Shown here: positions 55,207-64,000 of the stretch, piece after piece
How the letters are laid out: each line of letters starts with the position of its first letter
How positions within the stretch are numbered: the first letter of the stretch is position 1
Origin: Boletus sp. NGJ
Lineage: Eukaryota > Basidiomycota > Agaricomycetes > Boletales > Boletaceae
NCBI GenBank assembly: GCA_019096195.1
Contig: JAGTXK010000219.1
Span: forward strand, 1,364,001-1,428,000
Reading direction: 5' to 3'
DNA length: 64,000 nucleotides
Position numbers and translations under genes: made by a program
Notes under the pieces: generated by a model
Told to the model about the DNA's origin: nothing
Databases searched by the model: none
Seen by the model: only the letters and a program-made list of their open reading frames with translations

Positions 55207-55911
55207 GTCCCAACACCCACCCTCAACTAACTCCAGTTCTTCGGAGTTACATCAGAGTTGTACATCCTTAACACTGATAGCAACTTTATCTTTATTTATA
55301 ATGCTGGACAAGCATATAACAAAGCATTTTGGTGAGTGCTTTACTCATCACCATCAAGTGGTGAAAACTTTGCAAACTTCCCCTTAGCTCTGGGGTCCAA
55401 GTGTTGCATATGCTGTAGTTGCAGACAGACAAAGACAATAATTTCAGTTGTTGAATTTTACACACTTGTCACAACATTCTAAAAGGCTACAAACTGTATA
55501 ACAAGCATATTTAGGACCCAATAGTACAAGCTGCATGAGCCAAATTATAAAAGATTAAGTTTTCGAAAATTTGACCCCCAAAATTTGGCCACCCCTGAAA
55601 AAAAAAAAAAAGTTTAAAATGCTGGACAATGCAGAATCAGTAGGGATTGCCACATGCGACAGGTTCATATTGTTGAATATGATATGTTGAACTATGAAGA
55701 ACATGAAAAAATGAGCAAGTCTAACATATGAACCAGGATGTGACTCACACAAAGCCAAAATGCCATGTGGGCACCCTAAAAAATGTGCAGTAACATGCAA
55801 TACAAATGGTCTATGAAAGAAAAAAATCATTAGTGTTGCTGACATGGAATCCTTGTCATCCATGAGCACATCTGATGGTGAAGGTCAGCAGTCAAAACAA
55901 GCAAGCCACAA
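55207..55911. other. Leader-like remnant and an unrecognised minus-strand ORF
   Basis: 55250-55420 weakly resembles the family III leader (TTTATTTATAATGCTGGACAAGC). The minus strand at 55555-55869 is open for 104 codons (FLGCPHGILALCESHPGSYV, RLAHFFMFFIVQHIIFNNMN). I do not recognise it, and an A-run at 55600-55613 lies in it. Confidence 0.3.
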
Positions 55912-56224
55912 CATATGATGTTACCTAATGGCCAGCCTAAAGGTCTTCAACAAGTACTTGAGGAGCATAGTTTTAATGTTTGTAAGTTGTGAGCAAAGTG
56001 CAGTCCTGTTTGCCCATGGAAAAATGAGGATTATTCCATGGCTCACCTTCCAAGTAAACAAGATGATTTCACCAACTAATTATCTATGCTTGAGACTCTC
56101 ATTAATGAGGCAGGCCATGAGTGTCTCTTTCTTTCAAAATTCCATTGTGAATTGAATCCCATTGAGATGGTCTGTAATTCATTGTTATTTGATTCTACTA
56201 CTGATTTACTTTACAGTACTGGGG
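55912..56224 (+). pseudogene. DDE-superfamily transposase, 5' exons (split by solo LTR)
   Basis: HMMLPNGQPKGLQQVLEEHS, CSPVCPWKNEDYSMAHLPSK, MLETLINEAGHECLFLSKFH, CELNPIEM. The KFHCELNPIEM box is the third catalytic segment of a DDE family common in basidiomycete genomes. After ATG at 56167-56169 a 47-base intron fits: GT at 56170, a CTGAT branch-like site, TTTACAG ending at 56216. The next exon starts TACTGG and is interrupted four bases later by the solo LTR. Stops at KL*AKC and TN*LSM. Confidence 0.72.
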
Positions 56225-57159
56225 TGTTACAGTTACCAAAGGGGGTACATCTTTTCCCCTTCCCTCACCTCCAGTAGGACTGTGGGACAATCTATTCTTC
56301 AACTCGGACCAGGGATTCCCCTGCAACACCGACTCAGGCATCGCCCCATCTGGAACCTCCTTTCTAGGAAGTTACTTGTAACTCCCTTTTTAGGGAGCTA
56401 CTCATTTGGTCTGGACACTGCCTCCCCTATTTCATTTAATATATGCTTTCTTTCTTCTTGATCCGATCATAGACATTGCCTCCCTGGCTGTGCTCTCTCA
56501 TACACAGCCCAGTATTCCTATTCCCTCCATTTTGACTGATGCCTTGATCCTCTTATAGTAATCTTTTATCTGTGACTTACGATTACTATATTTGATACAA
56601 AGCCTGCCCTAGATGGGCAAGGCCTATAAATAGGGATGCAGGCCCTTCATGTAACCTTAACCTAGATCTACACTCCTTCCCATGTAATCTAACAGCTTCT
56701 CCCGCTACCAGTTTCACTTCACCTCAGAAGCCTTGCTCTTGCTCTGGAGGTGATCACCCTTGTGCTTGTGATCATCCTTCTCATCACCACACACTTGTGT
56801 GGCCTCATTGCTATTACCCGCTTCTAAAGCTTCGGCAACTCCAACGACCAACAGAGATTGGTCCGTGTAAGCTCGGGACTCCACCACTGGCACTAGGCTG
56901 TGTAAGCCCAGAGATCTAGTCTCTGGCCTCTGCATCTGGTCTGCCCTTCCTTCTCAGAGGATTGTGCCACCGTTGGTAAATCCAAGACTCCACCATTGGT
57001 CGTAAAGGTAACAACAGGACTCTATGTAAAGCTAGCAGCAGTTCCCAGTCAGAGGAATCATTGGGCCTCTGGAGGTATTTTCCCCTCAAGTCCTGCTAGT
57101 CCTATAATCAAACAGGGTTGATTATATGGGAATGTGTCACATTGTTACCTGGCGTAACA
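56225..57159 (+). repeat. Solo LTR, family I, with perfect TGGGG duplication
   Basis: 935 bp, TGTTACAGTTACC to TGGCGTAACA. TGGGG at 56220-56224 and 57160-57164. It interrupts the transposase exon, whose frame resumes exactly after one copy of the duplication. Confidence 0.92.
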
Positions 57160-57417
57160 TGGGGTTGGTGCAAGTATTGCTATCATAAAGTTGCAAAAGG
57201 TACATTTGAGGCAGCAAAGCAATGTGCTGTGCAACAGTTGAATACTTGTCCAACTGAGGTCATTTGATGATTTATCAACTGGTCATGGCACTTTGTGGCT
57301 GTATATAGAATGGGTCTTACTGGAAAAGCTGCAGAATGGGCTGTTAAGCAGCAGAAATAACATCATCAGATTTCATGAAGGGCAACAATGTCAATCAAAG
57401 GAGTTCTCAACAATTAG
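57160..57417 (+). pseudogene. DDE-superfamily transposase, 3' part
   Basis: Continuing YWGWCKYCYHKVAKGTFEAA, KQCAVQQLNTCPTEVI, then two stops, FINWSWHFVAVYRMGLTGKA, AEWAVKQQK, stop, and MSIKGVLNN before TAG at 57415-57417. The stops fall on probable Arg codons (CGA to TGA). Together with 55912-56224 this is the C-terminal third of the protein; the N-terminal two thirds are not found upstream. Confidence 0.75.
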
Positions 57418-57630
57418 ACAGTCACAATTACCATATACTGTACATATTCACTAAAATATCTCAAATTTTTGGCCAATCCAAAATCTTGTGGGAAAAATAT
57501 GGAAATATGGTAAATCAATCTATTTTCACCTGCTAGATCAAAATCTGGCATCAGTGTGTTGCAAAAAATCATTTACAGCCAGTACCCAAATTGTTGTCTT
57601 TATCTGTCCACAACTATAGTCAAATCCAAG

Positions 57631-58011
57631 TGTTATGATCCTGTCGTCCTCAACAAACAGAATTCACAAGGCTTGGTCTAACTTGCAGGCTACATGTGTT
57701 CTGGCTCAGGAAGTGGGTATGTGGATCTCATCCAGTAACTAATCCTCACACCTACAATGGTCAACAATCAAAGCAATGATAGAATTAGGAAAACAACAAA
57801 GTGGATTTGACTGGCTAACCCAGTCATCAAGTGCAAGTTTATATAAGTCACAGGAGTGTGCATGGACCAAGCTATGCATGTGATGAAGTACTATAAGTGG
57901 GTAAATGAGAGAAGCATCTGTGTGAATATTAAAATGGAGATTACTGTGAAAAATAGTTAAGATGTGAACAAGATGGTGATTGAAATATTCACACTTGATA
58001 CCCATTATATA
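57631..58011 (-). repeat. Family IV-related LTR
   Basis: It starts TGTTATGATCC and shares CAAGTGGATT, GTTTATATAAG and GTGCATGGACCAAGCT with the LTR at 58922-59405. The right end is approximate; TCTACCCTCACT after it resembles a purine-tract complement, then a family I LTR cuts in at 58042. Confidence 0.65.
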
Positions 58012-58041
58012 TCTCTACCCTCACTACACTTTTGCACTATC

Positions 58042-58921
58042 TGTTATGGTTACCGAAGGGGGTACATCTTTTTCCCTTCCTTCTCCCCCCATAGGACTAT
58101 GGGACGACCTATTCTTCAACTCTGACCAGGGATTCCCCCGCGACACCGACCCAGACATTGCCCCATCCGGAACTACCTTTCTAGGAAGTTATTCGTAACC
58201 TCCTTTTTAGGAACCTACCCATTTGGTATGGACACCGCCTCCCTATTTCACCTAATACATGCTCTCTTCCTTTTTTGACCCGATCATAGACATTGCCTCC
58301 TCGGCTATGCTCTCTCGCGCATAGCCCAGTATTCCTACTTTCTCCATTTCGACTCATACCTTGATCCGTTTATAGTAATCTTTCGTCTGCGACTAAACAT
58401 TACTATATTCGTTACGAAGCCTGCCCTAGATGGGTAAGGCCTATAAATAGGGACGCAGGCCCTTCTTGTAACTCTAACCTAGATCTACACTTCTTCCCAT
58501 GTAATCTACTGCTTCTCCCGCTAAAGGTTCCACTTCACCTCAGAAGCCTTCTCCCGCGATCTGGAGGTGCTCACCCTCGTGCTCGTGATAATCCTACTCA
58601 TCACTTCGCACTTGTGTGCCGTCATTGCCGTTACCAGCTCCTAAAGCTTCGGCAACACAAACAACCAACAAGAGGTTGGTCGTCGTTGGTCAGGACTCCG
58701 CCACTGACCCAGCAAGCCCGGGACTCCGCCACCGGCACTCGTACATCGGGACTCCGCCACCGATACTAGGTCCAGTAAGCCCAAGGAATCAGCAGACAGA
58801 AGGCTACTGCTCCTTGGCCTGCGCACCGGTCTGCCCACCCTTCTTATAGGATTGGGATTCTGTGGTAAATCCAAGACTTCGCCATTGGTCATAGAGGTAA
58901 CGAGAGGACTCTATGTAAAGC
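58042..58921 (+). repeat. Family I LTR interrupted by the family IV element
   Basis: It starts TGTTATGGTTACCGAAGGGGGT and is closely similar to 56225-57159 with more CpG retained. It breaks after CTATGTAAAGC, where 57030 continues CTAGCAGC. The remainder should lie beyond the family IV element, outside the window. Confidence 0.82.
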
Positions 58922-59405
58922 TGTTATGAATCCCTTTCGGAAAACAAACCACAAGGCTCGGAAATGCTTTGCAGGCTACACGAGTCCTGGCTGAACGAAT
59001 CAGGTGGGAGAGTCTTAGTCCTGGATATTCCCAACCCTACGACGACCGATGGCCGAAGCTAATAGGTTGTTGGAGGAAGATACAAGTGGATTAGACTGGG
59101 GATACCAGTCGTCAAAGTGCTAGTTTATATACATGAGGGAAATGCGCACGGACCATGCTGTGCGTGTGATAAATTACTACGTATGGTAAGACAGAGATTA
59201 ATAGGGCTGTGTGAGAAGAGCGGAAATTAAAAGGTCGTGGATCACATGAGGTATGATGTCATATGACGTCATAGGTTCTAGACCTATCATGTGATATGTT
59301 TCCACGGTCACGTGCACAGTCACGTGACTTATGAAGAAGAAGAGGTGAAGAAGATGAAAAGTAAGTGAGCGTTTGAAAAGTTTGAAAATTTCCCATATTA
59401 TTACA
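58922..59405 (-). repeat. 3' LTR, family IV
   Basis: 484 bp, TGTTATGAATCCC to TATTATTACA, followed by CTACCCCCTCTTTAAG (59406-59421), the purine tract complement. TATA candidate TTTATATAC near 59125. AAAGC at 58917-58921 is the expected left target duplication; its partner is off the window. Confidence 0.85.
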
Positions 59406-62400
59406 CTACCCCCTCTTTAAGACTCGAATTCCAGGCGAGTCGTTGTTTTTTCGTTTTCGGTGAAGTTTTCATAAGGCGAGAATAAAGAAGCGAAAGCTGA
59501 AATGATAAACCACGAAGCTTGCGTGGTGCGGAAGGATTAAGACGATGGAAATCTTGAACTGCATCCGGTGCAGTTACGTGAATGTCTTCAGATTCCCAGG
59601 TTCTATCGGTTTCATCATAACCCTTCCAATGAACCAAATATTCTATTTTGCCTCTTTTCATCCTGGAAGCGGCGATATAATCAACTTCAAACTGCTCTTC
59701 ACCTTCTTCGTCGACTTCTATAGCGTCGGGACGAGATTTAGGCTGTCCAGGCAGCGTGTCTCTATATGGTTTGACACGAGAAATGTTCACAGTTGGATGG
59801 ATGTGAACAGAATTAGGTAGTTTGAGCGTTACGGCGTTAGGAAGTACCCTAGTGATAACGTAGGGACCAATCCATTTTTGTGTGAGTTTCTTTCGCCGTA
59901 TAAGGAAGTTTTAATTTATCTGTTGAAAGCCAGACTTGCTGGCCAATAGAATATTCTGGTGCCGAAGGATCGTTTTTTATCGGAAGAGGTGATCATCCTC
60001 TCTCGTGTAGCTTCCAGCGCTTCTTCAATCTCCTTATGGTTACGCCCAATTTCGTCTGCAAAACCCGTAAGAGATTCCCTTCGAAACCCATTCGTGGTAC
60101 GTAGTTTCGTGTGACTTTGAAGGGGATTTCTCCAGTGGCTAGCCATAGTGACGGTGTTATTGTGAGAGAATTGGGCTAACTTCAGCCATTCGACCCAGTC
60201 GTTTTGTTTCTTTCCGGCATACGTGCACGGAGATACTGCTCGAGATCCTCGGTTAACGCGTTCGGTTTGCCCGTCCGTTTGCGGATGGTATGCCGTAGAG
60301 ATTTTTTGTTTTATGCCAAGGAGCTTACAAAGCTCCTGGGTGAAGGCGGAAACGAATTGTGGTCCTCGATCTGATACGAGGGTAGAGGGGAGTCCATGTG
60401 TTGACCAAACATGGTCTCTGAATAAATAGCAAGATCTTTCGAAGGAACATGTATCGTAAGTTGGTATAAAAATAACTTCTTTTGAGAATCTGTCCACAAC
60501 AACACAGATAGCGGTAAACGATTGTGATGGCGGTAAGCCTGTAATGAAATCTACTGATAAGATCTTCCCATGGTCTTTTTGCTGCGGGAAGAGGGATGAC
60601 TTTTCCTGCCGGTGCATTTTGCTTACCCTTCGTGAGGGCGCACACTTGGCAGTGATCTACGTAAGTTTTTACGTCCTTTGTGACTCCTGGCCACGAGAAA
60701 TATCGAGAAAGAGTATGTATAGTTTTAGAATGACCGCCGTGTCCTGCAATAGGCGAATCATGACATAACGTAATGATTTCGGTACGTAGAGATTCAGGGA
60801 CGTAGATTTGATCTTTTTCGTTTTTGAATAGATTAAGTTCTGAGTAGAAAAGGAAATTGTTTATAGCATCGACGTTATGTTTTTTAGATTCTTTTTGTAT
60901 TTTTGTCATGAGATCGGAAGAAAGAGAAACGTGATTTATAAATATAGAAGGAGGGAGAACGGTGACGTTTTGATTGTGATCTACAACTGCGTCACCGTGA
61001 TCTGGTCGTCGAGATAGAGCGTCAGCTCTCCCATTGGACGATCCAGGTTTGTATACGAAAGAATAATTAAATTCTTGAAGAAGCGCATGCCAACGTGCTT
61101 GACGTCCGCTAAGCGTTTGAGGCTTCTTCCAATATTCTAGATTTTTATGGTCAGTCCAGATTTCAAACCTTTCGCGACCAATTAAATAATGGCGCCATTC
61201 TTCTAAGGCGCGAATTACTGCAAGTAATTCTTTATCGTAAATCGGGTAGTTGCGCTCTGCGCTGTCAAAAGAGTGAGAGATAAAGGCGACTGGTCGCCAG
61301 TTACTCGTCATTGCATAAGGTGGAGAGCACTGCTCCCGTGGCGATGTCCGAGGCATCGGTTTCCACGCGCATTTCTTGATCGCGATTAGGATACGCGAGA
61401 AGTGGCGCTTCCGTAAATTTTCTTTTTAAGTTTGTGAATGCTTCTTGTTGATCTGGACCCCATTTGAATGGAACGTCTTTCTTGGTAAGATCGTTCAAGG
61501 GTCGCGCAATTTGTGCGAAGCCTTCTATGAATCGTCTATAATAATTACAGAGTCCGAGAAAGCCTTGAAGTTGCTTCAAGCGAGTAGGAATTGGCCAATC
61601 CATGACCCCAGCTACTTTCTTCGACTGCATTTCTACCCCCTCTTTAGATACCACCATCCCTAAGAAATCTACTTTTTCTGCCGAGAAGGTACACTTTTCT
61701 GGTTTTACGTAAAGGTCGTTTTCGCGGAGACGGCGTAAAACTTCCTTTACAACTTCTTCGTGTTGCTCTTTTGTCTTTTTTGATGTGAATATCATAACGT
61801 CGTCGATGTAGATGACGACTACCGCATACATGTCGTTAAATATATCGTTCATCATTGTTTGAAACGTGGGGGGAGAGTTCGTAAGACCGAAATACATAAC
61901 GGTAGGTTCGTATGCTCCAATAGGGGTAACGAATGCCGCTTTCCATTCATCGCCTTCTTTGATGCGGACATTGTTATATCCCCATCGGAGATCCATAGCC
62001 GTAAATAGATCCGCGTTTTTGAGTCGATCAATTAATTGCGGGATAAGAGGGAGTGGATAGGAATTCTTGATCGTTCCTTCGTTTAAATAGCGGTAGTCCA
62101 TAACCATTCGTTTTTTGCCGTCTTTTTTAGGGAATGAAGAAGACGGGAGATGTCTGTGGAGATTTGGAGGGTTTGACATAACCCTTTTTGACTTCCTTTT
62201 CGATGAACGTTCTGACTTCTTCCATCTCGATGTCCGAAAGGGGAATAACACGTCCTTTCTTGGGGATGAAGTCTTCTTTGAGATCGATTGCATGATCCCA
62301 GTGTTTTCGTAAAGGCATCCTTTGAGATTCTTTCTCCGAAAAGACATCTAGAAATTCGTGATAAGTTAATGGAACCTTTTCTTTAAGTCCTTCTTCTATT

Positions 62401-63098
62401 GTACGTAGTTGGCCGGCTTCGTAAGAGGAAGTGGGTCCTAGGCCCATAATTTTACAGTAGGAGGTACAACGAGGAAACGTGATTGTCTGTTTTACCCAAT
62501 CGATGTCAGGGTTATGACGATATAGCCAGTCATACCCGATGATCATTCGATGAGTTCCTAATTTAGATATGTACGCGTCTATGACTTCGTAGTGTCCTTC
62601 TATTTCCACCATCAGTGTTACCGCGTGACGGATCGGTCCGATTGCTCCTTCCGAACCGTCAGCATTATGTATCTTAATGGGGTTGTCGATGGTATAAAAA
62701 GGTATTCCGTGACGTTTTACATAGTCCTGATCTATGAAAGTATGCGACGCTCCCGAATCCAGGAGGGACTGGAAACGGTAACGCGACCACTGGCCGTTAA
62801 CGTTGCACGATACTATGGTTTCGAGTGAAAATTCTCCACCATAGGAAAGTGTAGATGCTTGGTTTAACGTGACCTTTGTGGGTTTATAGATATTCGATAT
62901 TTTTTGTTGTTTTACGAGGGAATTAAGTACACTTAATTCTGGTGCCGCACTCAATTGAGACGCCCTCGCAGATTTCATTGATAGTTTACGTAGTACAGCG
63001 GAGAGATCGGAGATAGGAAAATCGGTACTTGTACATGTCGTAAGAGAAGATGAAAAAGAAGAAGAAAGTTCTTGCCGCTGAGTTCCCTCTGTACTCAT
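59406..63098 (-). pseudogene. Pol of family IV gypsy element, frameshifted
   Basis: ATG at 63098. Protease: LLDSGASHTFIDQDYVKRHG, then GTHRMIIGYDWLYRHNPDID. RT: SPVFFIP, one-base insertion near 62127, KDGKKRMVMDYRYLNEG, TAMDLRWGYNNVRIKEGDEW, VVIYIDDVMIFTSKKT, FLGMVVSKEGVEM. Frame change near 61310. RNase H: AERNYPIYDKELLAVIRALE, IWTDHKNLEYWKKPQTL, ADALSRRPD. Integrase zinc region HDSPIAGHGGHS...HCQVCALTKGKQN, frame change near 60560, core VDFITGLPPS, CVVVDRFSKEVIF, LVSDRGPQFVSAF, HPQTDGQTERVN. Chromodomain: [20 protein letters not shown] (59401-59790). Shifts are indels, not C-to-T stops, and CpG is abundant, so decay is recent. Confidence 0.88.
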
Positions 63099-64000
63099 TG
63101 GCGCTGTCCATTTAAAGCCTGTGCAGCTCGGGCTTTTGCTTCCACCTCGAATTTGTCTCTATAGTATGCTTCCGCCTCATCGGAAACATAGGTCCTTGCT
63201 GCTACACTTGGTGCCGCTGTAGCTGACGGGAGGTTGCGGGAGTGGTCATTGTGCGTATGCGCGAGATTGGGTTTCGTTAAAAAAAGAGGGATACTCGTTT
63301 TCTCCCTGAGTTTGCTCATGTACGAGCCTTGGTTCCAGTCCCAAATCTGGCGTTGCATAGGTGGACGACCAGTCCGTTTGAAAGGGTTCGTCGGGCAGTT
63401 AGGTTTAATGTGGCCGGGTTTGCCACAGTGGAAACAGGTTCTGGTTTCCTTGGAAGGTCCAGCCTGCTGGACACCTATTTCCATGGGCGCACCGCGACCC
63501 GGTTGTGTTCCTACTGCCGTGTAGGTTGGGCGATATGAATTGTGTGGGGGCTGCCCACGGGGAGGAGGGAATGAGGAACGTGGGGGTTGAGATCTGCTGA
63601 GGGGGCCACGTCTCATTCGCAATTTGTTCGAATGCCCGACCTATTGTTCTATAGTTTATGACTAGGTCTTCGTAGTCAAAATTGCGGGCAGGGCTGTTCA
63701 AACGAGATCGTTCGTAGATTTTGAAGTCTACCGCCTTTTTCAGTAGAACTTCGGCGTGGTGATCGTCGATATATGACTCCTTTCTCAGAGATCTCAAACC
63801 TTTGTAGGAATAGGTCAATAGGGTGACCGTTTTGTTTCAAGGCCTCGAGTTTCCTTAATGACTCGTGGGCCAAGGTATCGATACAGAAGTGGGTTTTGAT
63901 CTGCTCCTGTAACCTATTCCAAGTGGGCCAAGCATCGGCTCCTTTTGCCGGTAACAAGAGCCCCGTTTGCGTCCGTCTCGATGGTGGCTTCCTCATCGAG
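63095..64000 (-). pseudogene. gag of family IV element (runs off the window)
   Basis: Three frames: WPTWNRLQEQIKTHFCIDTL and ALKQNGHPIDLFLQRFEISE near the edge, then YEDLVINYRTIGRAFEQIAN, then a proline/arginine-rich linker, the knuckle CFHCGKPGHIKPNC, and AEAYYRDKFEVEAKARAAQA to LNGQRQ. The stop TGA overlaps the pol ATG as ATGA (63095-63098). The 5' gag and 5' LTR lie to the right of the window. Confidence 0.82.

Noticed and set aside
55600-55613. A-run as a poly(A) tail of a LINE or SINE
   Set aside because: No LINE coding sequence or target duplication next to it; a simple homopolymer inside an unassigned region.

Overview
The window is a transposon graveyard from a filamentous fungus, most probably an agaricomycete basidiomycete. 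The main reasons are chromodomain Ty3/gypsy elements of the Tf1/sushi kind, two different DIRS-like tyrosine-recombinase retroelements, Tc1/mariner relatives, a Helitron helicase fragment and a DDE transposase containing a very short spliceosomal intron. I found no cellular gene, rRNA or tRNA that I could name with confidence. Almost every coding stretch is broken by stops and frameshifts, so most protein features are pseudogenes.

Four LTR-retrotransposon families are present. Family I has LTRs of about 830-935 bp (TGTTAYGG...ATAACA); it supplies the remnant at 1-2258, the gutted copy at 7748-8770, the 3' half at 52489-55206, a solo LTR at 56225-57159 and an LTR at 58042-58921. Family II has LTRs of about 550 bp; it includes the only complete element (32244-39463, minus strand), fragments at 2259-3121 and 4430-7747, a solo LTR at 12352-12902 and LTR pieces at 8771-8949 and perhaps 18257-18758. 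Family III has LTRs of about 300 bp (TGAAA...TTTCA); it fills 21.1-24.8 kb, 26.2-32.2 kb and 44.4-52.5 kb. Family IV runs off the right edge (58922-64000) and is the least decayed by C-to-T change, although frameshifted.

Layout: 1-8.9 kb, nested gypsy remnants plus a Tc1 copy. 8.9-13.1 kb, unrecognised decayed coding sequence split by a solo LTR. 13.1-16.8 kb, DIRS-like element 1. 16.8-17.5 kb, Helitron Rep/helicase fragment. 17.5-21.1 kb, mostly unassigned sequence with one LTR. 21.1-25.3 kb, family III leaders and gags in opposed orientations around a Tc1 end, with a 249 bp MITE inside an LTR. 26.2-32.2 kb, two family III pol remnants. 32.2-39.5 kb, complete family II element inserted into the second of these. 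39.5-42.0 kb, DIRS-like element 2. 42.2-43.4 kb, Tc1 copy. 44.4-52.5 kb, two fused family III copies. 52.5-58.9 kb, family I elements, a DDE transposase split by a solo LTR, and stacked LTRs. 58.9-64 kb, family IV element.

Two points stand out. First, where a 5' LTR and its leader are preserved in families II and III, the bases just downstream of the LTR are the reverse complement of the predicted transcript start 30-33 bases below the TATA box. Compensatory changes between copies support Tf1-type self-primed reverse transcription. Second, families I and II carry a conserved extra coding region after the Pol chromodomain, ending in CCHC-type zinc knuckles. It is fused in frame to Pol in family II and is a separate ORF in family I.
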